The notes under the pieces: model-generated
What the model was told of the DNA's origin: nothing
Database searches by the model: none
The model's input: only the letters and a program-made list of their open reading frames with translations
In this document: positions 20,685 to 33,639 of the stretch, in pieces
How the letters are laid out: each line of letters opens with the position of its first letter
Position numbering within the stretch: the first letter of the stretch is position 1
Program-made: the position numbers and the translations under genes
Assembly (NCBI RefSeq): GCF_019578655.1
Contig: NC_063258.1
Span: 22,014,802 to 22,078,801 of the forward strand
Direction: 5' to 3'
DNA from: Ricinus communis
Taxonomy: Eukaryota; Streptophyta; Magnoliopsida; Malpighiales; Euphorbiaceae
Length of the DNA: 64,000 nt

Positions 20685-23600
20685 ATGTGTAATAAAAGCA
20701 ATGAGTGCTTGAACAACACTCATAACCCTGTTGATCTTGATCATCATCATCATCATCATCATCATCGTCATCATCATCATCATCATCGTCATCATCACCA
20801 GGAGCAGCAAAATCTTCACTTAATGGATTCTACTGCAACATCTGTTACTTCTTCAAGTACTGTTGGCTCTAATGCTGGTTCACATGATGAGAACACCCCG
20901 CGTGTTAAGTTGTTATGTAGCTTCTTAGGTAGTATAATGCCTAGACCTCAGGATGGGAAGCTACGCTATGTGGGTGGCGAGACTCGAATTGTTAGTTTGC
21001 CTAGGGATATTAGTTTTGAGGAGTTAATGAATAAGATGAGAGAGCTTTATGAAGGGGCATCAGTTTTGAAGTACCAACAGCCTGATGAGGATCTTGATGC
21101 GTTGGTTTCGGTTGTGAATGATGATGATGTGACTAATATGATGGAGGAGTATGAAAAGTTGGATTCTGGGGATGGGTTCACTAGGCTTAGGATTTTTCTG
21201 TTTTCGCACCCGGACCAAGATGGTTCCTCGCATTATGTTGATGGGGATGAGAGGGAGTCTGAAAGGAGGTATGTTGATGCATTAAATAATTTGAATGATG
21301 GAGCTGATTTTAGAAGGCAGCAAGCTGATTCTCCTTTGATTGGTCCGATTGAAGATGTCCATTTACATGAACACTTTTTTAGTCCAATGAATCTTGATAG
21401 TGGTCTTCATAACCAAAGGAGTGGTGAGATGCTGATACCGCAGTATAATTTGCATCATGTTGCAATTCCACAGAGGTACAATGAAATGGAAGGTCCGTGG
21501 AGTCCTGCATTTTATTCTCCTAGGCATCATGGGCACCATGATCCAAGACCGTTGACAGAGTTTCCAAATTCACCCCCTTCTTCCCGGTATCGTACGCAGT
21601 TTGGAGAATTTCCTGATAGAGGCATGGATAGAGTATCTGAAGAATATGCTAGGTCACAGCTAAATCATCATCCTGCTTATGACCACCAGCCACCATATCC
21701 TGATAATGTAGTATGGATGCCTCCTGGAACTATATCTGGTGATAATAAGGCTGGTTTTCCTGGTAACTTGCTGCATGGTCCTACTGTTGTTGAAGGTAGT
21801 AGCACTTGTGAGCACTGCCGGGTGGCTTTCCAAAGAAATCAACTACATTTGGAGCAACCTAATGTAGGAAATCCAGTTCACCAGGTTGCTAATTCATGTA
21901 CTGAGTGCCACCCAAATAGAGAACATTTCATGTTAAATGCAGATACAAAGGTTCACCACGCGATGTACCCAAAAGATCAGAATGATCCTCGATCCATCTA
22001 TAATGAAGCTCACAGCCATGAAAGAGGATGGAGCCTGCAGCATCAGTTGAGTCCTCATGCTGATGAAGCAAGAACACATATCTCTGGAGCTGGAAGAATT
22101 AATGAGCATTATATAGTAGATGGTCCTGGCATTAATTATCCTCTTGGACATTCCAATTTAGCGGATGGCCAACATGCATCCTCGAACCATAGTCATCACC
22201 GAGCTGGACATGAATTGGGTAATGACGTTTTTCATGATCAAGCTGTGGCTGCTATGCACCACCTACACATTCCTCCTTCAGAAGAACGTGCAGTTCGATA
22301 TGGGAATTTTGCTTATGGCTATGGAACAGAAAATCCTTACCCGATTTCACACGGCCATTTACATCCTCAGACTTTATGGAGAAATGTTCAGAACCCTGTG
22401 CACGGTACTCCTTATGACACATCCAGTGCAACCTCACAGGTGAATGGAACTGTTAATCCAGCACTTCTCAGGGGCACGTTAGAGGGGAGTCAACGAACTG
22501 GTAATGACCTGGACAATATGCACTCTAGGTTGGAGTCTGCACAGAAAATTTTGGGTTTTGATGGAACAACAGCCCCAGAATACTCTTATGGCCATTCTTT
22601 AAAATTAACTCCGAATCATTATGGTCCAGAGAATAAGCAGTTGTTTACTCCAGAAACTGTACGACCACCACTACCACGTGAAATCCGAAGCTCCTCTGCA
22701 ATTTCAGGTACTTCTGGTTACAATCCAGAGTTATCTAGCAGCAATATTATGGAGGTGACAAAAATGGAGAAACCTGTCCTTGGCATGGAAAAAGAAGCAA
22801 TTTATGCAGAGCAGATCGAAAACTTGGATGTGCAAAACCTACTTTCCACAGAGCAAGACATGGTTGCTCGGGGTAATGGTGATGCTGCACTCTTGGAGAC
22901 TCTCCATTCAAATTCCTCGAGGCATACAGAAGGAGCTGGTGACATTGTTAAAGGGGGTGAAACTGATCCTTCAGCTGTTATGGAAACTTCAAAGCTATCA
23001 CTTGACCGATTAAGTTTCTTACCTGAGCTTATTGCTTCTGTAAAGAAGGCAGCATTGGAAGAGGCTGAGGAGGTGAAAGCTGTTGTCAATGAGAATGAGC
23101 ATAGTTCAGCATCAAAAGAAGCAACTCCAAGTGAATCTGAAGCAGTGGTGAGAATGGATTAGATTACTAAAAAGAGCAGTATCTGTGTTGTACATCATCT
23201 TCTCTTTAATTTCCTGTTTTTCTTTCAGAATGCTCATGAAGAACCAGAGTTGGATTCTGAAAGTGACAATATAAACACTAATGAAATTGAACCAACAAAG
23301 GCTGAGGAAGAAGCTATTGAAAGGGGATTACAGGTCCTTATTTGCTGTTTCATTAACATGATTGATGTTTTTCTCTTGCATCCCCATGGATGTTTTCATC
23401 TATTATTTCTTGTTTTTCTAAATTCTATCTCATCTTTCTGTTATTTTTCACTTCAATTTTAACAGCATGCTTGTTTTATTTTCAGACAATTAAAAATGAT
23501 GATCTAGAAGAGATTCGGGAATTAGGTTCTGGAACATATGGAGCTGTTTATCATGGAAAGTGGAAGGGTTCTGATGTAGCTATAAAGAGAATAAAAGCCA

Positions 23601-26600
23601 GCTGCTTTGCTGGGAGGCCTTCTGAAAGAGAGCGTCTGGTAGAGTCTATAGCCTTCTGATACTTCTTCCCTTTCACTAACTTTCTTGCTTTTAACCCTGT
23701 TATGGAAGAATGATAAAGTATATCATGTTATAACATACTTTAAGTGTGATTTAATGGCAGGTTAATCTTGCCTATAATCATTGAACTTATTGCTATGCTT
23801 TAATAAGGTCTCTAGGTTTTAAGAATAACACAACTTTGACTTTCTTCCCACTAGAGTCATTATTGCTAGATTTTGGAAGAATCTTAAACTTGATAACCAT
23901 GTACACTTTTTCTAATATACTTCTACAATTAGAAAGTCATGCAACTTTCTTATTTAGCTTATACTAAAACTTTTGCAAGAGTAATATTATTGAAACAAAA
24001 TTAATGTTGAGTTATTTTGTGATACAATTGAAGCTTAGTAAGCGTGCTAAAATTTAGTGACCATGAGTGATATTAAGTTATCTAATGCTGCTTCTAAAGC
24101 AACGGCAAAAGAGTCTTCTGATATTTTTTTGATAATTGCAGCCTATTTGTTGAGCAGGCTACTAAATATTTTGGCCTTCATGATGCTAGAGTAAAAACTC
24201 TCATATGCCAGTTAACTATGTCTAAACAACTAAGATATGATAACAAACTTGATTCAGAAGCTTGGTTAGATTAAAAAATTTTGGGTGCTCTCACTTTTCA
24301 TGCATGGTTGCTGTTCCAGCATCATTAACTTAGACATCTAGACATCAATGTATTCCTTATGGCAATCTCACAATAGTGCGCGGCCTCCCTTTTTTCTATT
24401 TGATTTTTTTCCTTTTTTTTTTCTTTTCTGTTGCTTATACTAGTACTTAATGTACTATTGTACTGTAATTACAAGCTAGTATTAGCATAGCCTCACAGAT
24501 TCTTGGTTGGGATGATAGAAGCAGTAAAATGGAATCTGGACTGTGGTTATATGAAGTTTATTGTTGCTTTCAATCCTTATGCATGGTCGGCGTAGTAATT
24601 GTGCACAAGTTGAGGAGGGGAAATTTAAATACCGTGGATACTAGTATTTAGCTCCAATGTGATTAGTTCACTCTGATTACAACAGCGCCTGATTCTGGCA
24701 GGCCTCTTTTTTGTGCTGTTTGTTGTTCTAAATCATACTTTATGGTGTATCCTATTGGAGCTGATGCCAGTGTACCTGTTAAGAAGGATGATGTATACTC
24801 AAAACAGTTACCATCATTCAAAATACTATACTGAATTTCTCAGTGCTGTAGAAATTTATTAGTAGCACTGTACTGAGTTGTGGCTATTTGTTTGAAACAT
24901 CTGATTATTAATGAGGTTGATTAGAAATAATTATTGTTTCATTTATGTTATTTCTGTAGATTGCAGATTTCTGGAAGGAGGCTTTGATATTGAGTTCATT
25001 ACACCATCCAAATGTTGTTTCTTTCTATGGCATAGTTCGTGATGGCCCTGATGGATCTTTAGCAACTGTCACGGAGTTTATGGTTAATGGTTCTTTGAAA
25101 CAGTTTTTGCAGAAGAAAGATAGGTAACTAAGTTGATGATGGTGTAGTGGGTTTGTACATTTAATTATTTTGTTTGTAGTTTCTATTGTCTTTAAACATA
25201 AGTGGAGCATTCCTTAAGGTAAACTTATTAACAAAGATGAGAAGATAAAAACCCCAGTGTTCTTGGAAGGAAGAATGTGTGACAGTCTAATGTTATTGGA
25301 CAGAACCATTGATCGCCGTAAGAGACTCATCATAGCTATGGATACCGCATTTGGCATGGAATACCTGCATGGGAAGAACATTGTTCATTTTGATATGAAG
25401 TGTGAAAACCTCTTAGTAAATATGAGAGATCCACAACGGCCTGTTTGTAAGGTATGAATTCTGAGATGATACTGTGAATTACTACCTAAATATGGGTTGA
25501 GCTTTACTTTTATCAGCCAAAATCTTCTGTTTTCATAAATGTTATTGAAAAGCTTTAAAGTTCTGAATCCAATAGCCAGCTTCTCAGTTGCCTGCACTTG
25601 AGGCGTGTTAAAGTTTACAGCTTTTGATGGTTGTTGGGGTTTAGCTTGTCTACTTCTACTGGATGATTATTTTATCTTCTTCAAAATGTTATTTAATACA
25701 AGGAATTAGTTCCAACTTCTGAAGGAGATGGCTTGGCAACTAACCCTGTATACATTCTCTTCTAGATTGGTGATTTAGGCTTATCAAAGGTGAAACAGCA
25801 CACCTTGGTGTCAGGCGGTGTTCGTGGAACTCTACCCTGGATGGCACCTGAGCTTCTGAGTGGAAAAAGTCACATGGTGACGGAAAAGGTCGAATTTCTC
25901 ATCTGAAATATTAAATTTTCTTTATTATATTATTATTTACAATGTTATTTTATAAATTATCTTTTCATGTGTTGTAGATTGACGTATACTCATTTGGGAT
26001 TGTTATGTGGGAGTTGCTGACTGGGGAAGAGCCATATGCTGGTTTGCATTGTGCCTCCATAATCGGTAAGTGCAATGCTATAATTGACTGCGTTAAATAG
26101 ATCGTTGGCAATATAATGTGCTGTTACCCATTTTATTGACAAATGATATAAGTACATTGGGATAATATCAACTTCAGGCAAGAGTTCCTTATTCAGGGGA
26201 GTTGAAAAGGAGTAGGGAAAACCAAGAAATTGATAGTCTATTGGGAAGTCAAAACAGCAAGCTGATATCATTAATTAATAACAGGATTTGCTTGTGAAAG
26301 AAAAGAGGATGTTTGAAAGTAATAAATTTGTAGCCCAATCTGCACTTTTTGACAGCTTAGGCTCAATTAATTTTGTAAGCCCATATAAAATGAATACTCA
26401 ATTGGGATGAGGAATGTGATATTATCATTATTCTCCATTAACAAAGCGAAAATTTGCATCAAGTTGTGTTTGATTCCGTGCAAAGCATGGATGGATGAAA
26501 TCAAGGCTGTTTGTGCCTCAACATTTCAAAAATTCTGGCTTCTTCTTCAAACAGCTGAAAATGATGTGGACAAGGAGAAGAAATTTGGAATTGTTTTGGT

Positions 26601-28401
26601 ATGATTTAGGTCTTTTAGGCTTCTGCTATGTTTTTGAGTATTTATAATATGTTATTTGCAGGAAAGAAGAGTTTCTCCCTGTTTGTGTGATTTATTTGGT
26701 ATTGCTACTAAAAGTTGCATATGGACTAATTCTAAAAGTGTTAGGAGTATCAAGAGTCTCCATGCATTACTCAAATAATGAGTGCAGAATTATTTTACAA
26801 ATTCTCTTGGAGTCTAGTTTAAAGTCTATGTCTTCTTCAACAAGCCAGCCAAAAATTCAAATATAATATTTATTGATCTCTTGCTTTGAAAGTTCTGACT
26901 TATTCCCTATATCAATTAGCATAGAAGAGGCCTAACTCTGTTGAAATTTACTGTTTGCAGTACCAAAACATGCATTGCAAAAAGCACTATAACCTCAATA
27001 TATCAATCATTCCCAGAAAAGCCTATACAAGCATAAAAGCACAATTTTCTTTTATGACTTCTTCAATGGATTCTTTTACCACTTTTGACAGTTATTTAGC
27101 TTCTGCTGGTTGTCCTACATTATAGTGATACAAAATCCTAAAAGCCAATAGAATTTTTGCGTTTTTCCATGTGTTGGGCATACAAATTGCAACTTGAAGA
27201 CAATGTCTATTGGGAACTATTTTAATTTGAGTGTTTCTGTGCATATCTTCTGAAATTTGGCAAAGTATACAGTTGGATCCTCACTTCTAAGAAATGATTT
27301 AAATGGTTCTCGACTTCTTAATTTCAATTTTCCGTGGTTCTTCCATTATAGTGCTGTATGCTTCAGTTAGAATCACATTTACTTCTGAAATTCTACAGTT
27401 TCTTACATGTTTTATGCCAAAACTTAACAAATATTTCTATGCCTCAATTTGCCCTCTTTCAAATAGAAATATTGTCAAACAGGAGTATTACTGCAGGTTT
27501 GTTTTCTTTTCATTAAAATTAAAAGTTAAAAAAGGTCAACGACCCTTATTACGTAGAACAACTTTCTCGTCCCCTAAAAGTTAAATGAGGTATACAAGTA
27601 CATGCTTACCACAATTCTATTAGGTAACTCTGCCCTTAAGTTAATTGAGCTGGGTGAAATGGTGCAATTTGAAGTCATTCTGTAGATATACAGCTAATCT
27701 GAAATGCTCTTAATCCTTTCTCAAAGACTTTAGCTGATTGACTGTTTTGGATAAACCCACTTGAAAAAATATTCTTAGCTATTTAGCCTGAAGTACATCG
27801 GTACTCAAATGCATGAACTGAAAGTCAACTTTCTTCTCAAGGAATGTTGGATGCTTCTTTCTTCTCCTTTGCTGTAAGCCTTTAAACAGTTGTGCTTGTA
27901 ATTGTTTGTACCCCATCTTGTGCTTTGTAATGTTCATGCTAGGTTTTGATGTCTGTATTTGTGCCCTGTATGTTAATGAATGTATGTCTGAACATGTTTG
28001 TGATGGTTTTGAGATAGGAGTCAATAGTCCAAGGTGTGTAAGTTATAGTTATCCGAATGCTCATAATATTTTGAAATTCATATCCAGCTGACATCTGTAG
28101 ATATAATCATTTGTATGCATATATGCTCGTCGATGTCGACTCGTTGATATGTACAGTTATAATTGATAAATCAGGTCAACTATTCATTTTATCCTTTCAT
28201 TTATAGTTCTTAAGTGTTTCTTTGTCATCTCCAGGAGGGATTGTAAACAACTCACTGCGCCCACAAATCCCAACCTGGTGTGACCCAGAATGGAAGTCAT
28301 TAATGGAAAGCTGTTGGGCTGCTGATCCAGCAGAAAGGCCATCTTTTACAGAAATTTCACGGAAACTGAGAAGCATGGCAGCTGCAGTTAATGTGAAATA
28401 A
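20685..28401 (+). CDS. PB1-domain Raf-like MAPKKK (B-group serine/threonine kinase)
   Basis: Eight coding exons with GT-AG introns: 20685-23147, 23229-23333, 23486-23638, 24960-25123, 25304-25451, 25766-25888, 25978-26065, 28235-28401 (3411 nt, 1136 residues plus stop). First in-frame ATG is 20685; 20823 is an alternative start after the histidine run. Domains: poly-His at residues 20-38; PB1 about 73-175 with an acidic [10 protein letters not shown] patch; long disordered His/Pro/Ser-rich middle; kinase about 863-1130. Kinase motifs: GSGTYG loop at 870-875, VAIK lysine 890, helix-C Glu 914, catalytic HFDMKCEN with Asp992 (HRD replaced by HFD, usual in this subfamily), GDLG at 1013-1016 replacing DFG, and APE at 1038-1040. 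Relatives in Arabidopsis (group B4 Rafs) phosphorylate SnRK2 kinases in osmotic stress; this role here is inference. The frame appears intact. Confidence 0.93.
20742..20798 (+). repeat. Histidine-codon repeat (CAT)n
   Basis: 19 codons of His with two Arg (CGT) interruptions near the N-terminus of the MAPKKK. It behaves like a trinucleotide microsatellite and may vary in length between individuals. Confidence 0.9.
26066..28234 (+). other. Long final intron of the MAPKKK gene
   Basis: 2169 bp between the GTAAGTG donor and the CCAG acceptor, much longer than most other introns here. No transposon or nested gene is recognised in it. Confidence 0.8.
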
Positions 28402-29470
28402 TTCCATTCCTGGAGCCGTTGATTTCAGTTTAATTGTCTTACTAGCAGAAAAGGTTAAAGAATAAGAAAAATAAAGAGAGAATCAAGATTTCTCTGTTTA
28501 AATTCACCTATCAGTTAGAAGTATATTCAGGCAAATAGAATTATAATGCCTTTGAATAATCTTCTAGAAAGCTTATAATCTTGCCACAGGTTGGGGTTCC
28601 TTTCATAGTGCAAGCCCTTGCATTTTACCCTGGATTTAACCTTGAAGCTACATGACACATAAAGAGCTGTGGATGCATAATTGGAATGTGAGTGTGTTTC
28701 TAGTTTTTTTTTTTTCTTTTCATTTATCAGATATTGTTTCCATGGTAACAGAGTGATATTACACTCCTGGCAGGTCTTTTGATATTTTCAGAGTGATAAT
28801 AGCAGTACTATGGCGAATTCTATCATTTGATGTGGAACCAAGCTCTTTTGAGTAAGGATGTGTATAACTTGCTGGTAAATATGAGGTGTTCTAAGCTTCA
28901 TCTTGGAAAAATGTTGCTGCCTAATGCATGAGAATTTCTGGTGAAACTTGGAAACAAATAGGTCTTGAACTTGTGTCTTTACTTGAATCCTTTTTTTCTC
29001 TTTAGATCTCTACATTCATACGCTTCTTGTTTATATAAGTTCTATGTTCTGGAGATGTAACATGTATATGATTATTATACAAGAAGGCCCTCGCATTATC
29101 TGTTCCTGACATGTTCGAGCATAATTAAGTGCAATTCAGGCTCATGTGAACATGCAAGATGTGATGTGATGCTCACAGGCTACATTTGTTTGATACAAGC
29201 TTTTTCTTGTTTGGATAACTGAGCTTAATTTATTCAATTACAGAGCATTATAATGTACTAGTTTACGAACAATCAATATTAAATCTTTTTAGGAGAAAAC
29301 ATATTATTTTCTCGATGTGAATAAAATTTGTATACTGGAAGAGGGAAAGAATTGTATGATTATGTCTTCCATTTCCTATTGCATATGATATTATTTTCCT
29401 TCATACAAACCCTAATATTATATGATTTTGTGCTGCCGCTGGCAGTCATTAACAGCAGCCGCACCGGATT
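28402..29470 (+). other. 3' UTR and downstream region of the MAPKKK gene
   Basis: AATAAA-like signals occur shortly after the stop (AAAATAAAG near 28468). The first 600-700 bp are less AT-rich than the DNA beyond, consistent with transcribed 3' UTR. No other gene seen. Confidence 0.5.
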
Positions 29471-31499
29471 CATCATCCCTTCTTCTTCGTTTATAATGTT
29501 TTTTTAGTTTTAACGTAATTCATTTATATTATTTAGTAAAATAATTAAAGAATATTTTTAATTAAAAACTTCAAATTAATGATGTTATCTGGCTCATACA
29601 AAGTGTTATGCTTTTATAAAAATAGAATAGAATCTTATATTTTAGCAAAATTTAATGTTATGATAAACTAACAATTTAATTATTATTTTGAATTTCTATT
29701 CGATGATTATAATTTAAAAAATTAAAAAAAATTTAATTTCTTTTATAATATTAAATTATAGTTGTTCAGTTTTCTTTTTAGGTCAAGATCTATTTTGAGA
29801 AAGAAACTGAAAAATTATTAAGTTATTATTTTTTTTTATTAGAAATTAAGATTAAGTATTGTTAAAATGTAAGATTTTGTTCCGAAAGAATAATTTTATA
29901 CAGTTTGGTACTAATATTTAATTTAAGTTTTTTAAATTAAAAATATTATTTGATTATTTTTATTAGATAATTAAAGTAAATTATATTAAAATTAATTAAT
30001 TTTACTCTAACTCGATAAAAGTTATTTTTATAAAATTTGATACTTTGTATGAAGTTAAAACCAAATTGAACTTTTTGTATTGATTAAATAATTTGATTGG
30101 AGTAAATTGGTTATTTTCACCAAGTTATTGGATATGTTTTTCAAAAAATTAAAATATGAGCTAATTGCTTGTTGACTCCAAATTCAAAGATAAATTGGAG
30201 CTTAACTCGTCTTTTATTGTAGGAAATTTTTTTAAAATATCATAAAATCAATAAAAAATATCATTTACCGTGTAAATTTTCTTTTTAAAATACAGTTTTT
30301 TTTTTCTTTTTTTTTTCAAATTTTGGGTGTGGTTTTTTATTATTTTTTTATTTTTAGTTATTTTTTGATTGCTTTTTGATTGTTTTATCCAAGAATAATA
30401 AAAATATCTAAAAAATAACTAAAATCTTAATTTAAAAAAATTTTGAATATTTTATTATTATAAAAATAAAAAATACCATAAATATGATAAAAAAAGAAGA
30501 AAATTTTTCTGTTATTTTTCCTAAATGTATCGATATTGAAAATAGAAGCCGGACATACACTTTCCGGTTGTCCTCTTTGGTAAGTGGGGCTTTTTCTTAT
30601 TTTGGAGGTTCTTCAAAAGAATATTGGATAAAATTTTGGCAAATTTCCACTTTAGAGAAGTCAACTTTTTTCAAAAAAGATTATATCTGCCCGCCGTTTA
30701 CACTGGCGGACAGCTTTTGGAGAGTTGTGTCCGTTTGATGCCACTCTATTTCACTACCATGCAGGTCTGCATGCTACTTACTAACTAAAATTATTTTTTA
30801 ATTTTTTATTTAATAAAATCCTCTAATTTATAAACCAATTATTATTATTATTATTATTATTTAGTAGAGGTATTCCTTTAATTTTTATAGAATAATTCCC
30901 TAATGTCAATTACAATTATAAATCTCTAATTAATTTGGAAAAATAACCCTAATATTCCTAGCACTCTAAAAAATTTCTAATAGCTATTTTTTTTTAATTT
31001 AAAAAATTATTTTTTTTTTAAAATTTGAAGCCAATTAGTAGGAGCCCTCCGTCAGTTGGACTAGAGAACAACTTCTGTCCGCCGGTCCAACTGGTGGATA
31101 GATCCCCACCCTTCACCACATCATCAAATACTGTTTTAAAGTTGAAATATATTTTTAAATGATTTTAAAAATAGAATCTTAAAAATTTTTATTTTAAAAT
31201 AAAAAATATTTTAAAAAAAAATTCCTAATTAGAGAAAAACCCGCAGGTAAGTGAAGTGGAAGGAAGGCTCTACCATATGGAGTAGCCGTAAAAAGCCACA
31301 AAAGAATCGACCACTTGACAGATTTATGGGGCATGCCTCATTTAGTTGCTTGCTTCGATTCTCCCAGTTGTTATACTGCGGTGTCTGTATATGAGGGCTG
31401 CAATAGAGTTTCTTTTACTCTTTCTTTAGTCAAATATAGAAATAATGAATCCCAAATTAAATGTGGGTTATATCCTATTATTGATATATATGCATTGAA
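29471..31499. other. AT-rich intergenic DNA with a weak inverted repeat
   Basis: No supported gene. An imperfect inverted pair sharing GGCGGACAG lies at about 30690-30720 and 31075-31105. An (ATT)n run is at 30837-30862. The frames at 30484-30738 and 31315-31596 have no recognised motif; the second overlaps the likely 3' end of the LINE on the other strand. Confidence 0.5.
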
Positions 31500-32660
31500 G
31501 CAACATCTCAGCATATATCTCTGTACCTTCTTTGCCATTAATCCATCAACAATGATATGTCGACGTCAACATCTCAAATACCACTACTCTGTATAATCTC
31601 CAAGGCCCAACGAATTGCTAATTGCTAGTGCCTCGGCCATTCTACTGCTTCCTTCAATCTGGACTCGTTTAGTACCTGCCACTAGTATTTCTCCTGTTAG
31701 ATCTTGGACCACAAATTCAAAACTAGAGCTGTAAAACAATATGAGCAATTCGAGCTTGACTCAGATTCGGCTCATTTTTTAACTCATTCAAGCTCGTTCA
31801 GAAAGTATTAACGATCCAAACTTAATCTTAGTTTTAAATTTATTAAACATTTGAAACGAGCTTGAGAATACAAAAACTCGACCGGATACGGTGTGAGTTT
31901 TTAGACTCGTTATATATAATTTAAATATCTATAATAATATACTAAAATATATATATATAAACTTAATTCTTTTATATGATAATAAAGATAAAATTATACA
32001 AATCTCTTATAAATTAAAATAGAAATTTTGTACTTAATTATGATATATCTTTTATAAATTTACATTCACATATAAACTTTAATTTTTTTTTATGAACTAA
32101 AACTTAAAAAGAATAGGCATGCAATAATTTTTCAATAGAGCAAAATATTCTTATTTAGTTTTTAATTTTTTTTAACTCTTTGAGCTTATTATTCTTTATG
32201 ATTTTTTCTCCTAATCAGTTTCATTATTAATAAAATATTATTTTTAAATTATTTTTATTCATATAATAAAAATAAATAAAATATTAAAAAATATTATTAT
32301 CTTGAACGGTTTCAGCTTTACTCAGGCTCGACTCATTCTTTAACTCGTTCGAACTCGTTCAAAATTTCTTAAACTTGAACCGATTTTGATCACTAATATA
32401 ATTTGATAGAGCAGGACTTAAATAATGACATGTTTATATCGGCTCGGCTAGTTTTCACACCTATCCAAAACCCATCTTCCCCACCTTGTAAATTGCAGCA
32501 TCCGTGTTAGCCTTCCTCATTCCTTGTTCGGGCAAATTCCATTTGACAATTGCGGGTGGCTCTTGTTCCAAGATACACGTCCTCTGTTGGAGGTCTTGAA
32601 ACTCTTTAGCTTTAAAACATAACTTATTCCTTGCATTCCACATAGACCAGTATCATACTA
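31500..32660 (-). pseudogene. LINE RNase H domain, split by a hAT MITE
   Basis: 32472-32660 encodes NARNKLCFK, then KWNLPEQGM..KANTDAAI, the start of an RNase H domain as found at the C-terminus of plant LINE ORF2. The domain resumes at 31715 and leftward with VVQDLTGEILVAG and MAEALAI, giving continuous protein similarity if the 740-bp insertion and its duplication are ignored. The left end near 31500 is approximate. Confidence 0.8.
31724..32463. mobile_element. Non-autonomous hAT element (MITE)
   Basis: 740 bp with terminal inverted repeats starting TAGAGCTGTAAAAC on the left and TAGGTGTGAAAACTAG (reverse strand) on the right, close to the TAGGG.TGT.AA hAT pattern. It is flanked by 8-bp target duplications TTCAAAAC (31716-31723) and TCCAAAAC (32464-32471), with one mismatch. 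Subterminal GAGCTCG/GAACTCG-type repeats are present. No transposase. Confidence 0.88.
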
Positions 32661-32852
32661 AATAGCTCAACATAGCTGAAAAGAGACTCCATCTACTTCC
32701 ACAATAAGAGCTTAAAAGTTCCATTGCCGAAGGTAGTGACATGAAATCGTAGTGGCCTTACATACCATAGACGTTGGATAAGTGGACATTTCAAAGTCGG
32801 ATGTGTCCAAGACTCTTCAGCACAACCACACAGTTGACAAGTGTAATCCATC

Positions 32853-33104
32853 TCACAGCCACGTCGAACCAGTTGTTAAGGTATCAGTGCAAGCTCTCCA
32901 CAGAAATTGCCTCGCTTTAGGTGGGATGTTAATTCTCCACAACTTCTTCCAGTTGGGGTCCTGACTACTAGAGGATGGACGAGACATAGCTTGCGAAGAC
33001 ATAATGGAAATAGCCAAATGATAGGCGAATCGTACACTAAATTTACCAGATTTAGTATGTTGCCAATATTGCTCGTCTCTAGGTAACCGAGAACTTATTG
33101 GCAT
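32853..33104 (-). pseudogene. LINE zf-RVT segment
   Basis: Encodes SGKFSVRFAYHLA and W.INIPPKARQFLWRAC, the pattern of the zinc-binding region found after RT in plant LINEs. It ends in a frame break near 33104. Confidence 0.85.
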
Positions 33105-33639
33105 ATACTAAAGAATTTTATTTGCCTCCTCACTTGAGAAATTTTCTTTGCACCACATCACTTTACCACTGTTACAAATCTTCGTCAATTAAGTCAGCTA
33201 CTCTCGCCTCTTCATGCAATGAATTCTGTAGAAAAATCAACTTCTCCACATTTATTGTCTCTATCCACTTATCATGCCACACTCTTAATACTTTGCCCTT
33301 TACCAACTCGCCAAGCCGACCCTTCCAACACTAGCTGTCAAGAGGCCATCAAACTACACCATAGATAACTCGGTTGATATCCAATATTCGCTGTATCAAA
33401 ACAACCCCTTGGAAAATATTTTTCTTTTAGAATTTGGACAGCTAAAGAGTGAGTGTCACAATCATCGCTAGGTTGAAGCAATGGAGATCACGAAATCCAA
33501 GACCACCCGATGCTTTAGATTGTGTCAACTTAGCCCCCAATGTATTTTCCTTTCTCCCTCTTGATGACCCCACCAAAATCTGGCCATAGCACTCTCAATC
33601 AATCTCCTTACAAACTGATATTGGAAACAGGAAACGACT

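Noticed and set aside
22165..22443. Extra frames within MAPKKK exon 1, both strands
   Set aside because: Shadows of the long first exon.
26407..26604. Frame inside the last MAPKKK intron, considered as an extra exon
   Set aside because: Not needed for a continuous kinase domain; the splice from 26065 to 28235 keeps the frame and family sequence.
31315..31596. 93-codon plus-strand frame
   Set aside because: Antisense to the likely LINE RNase H end; no motif recognised.
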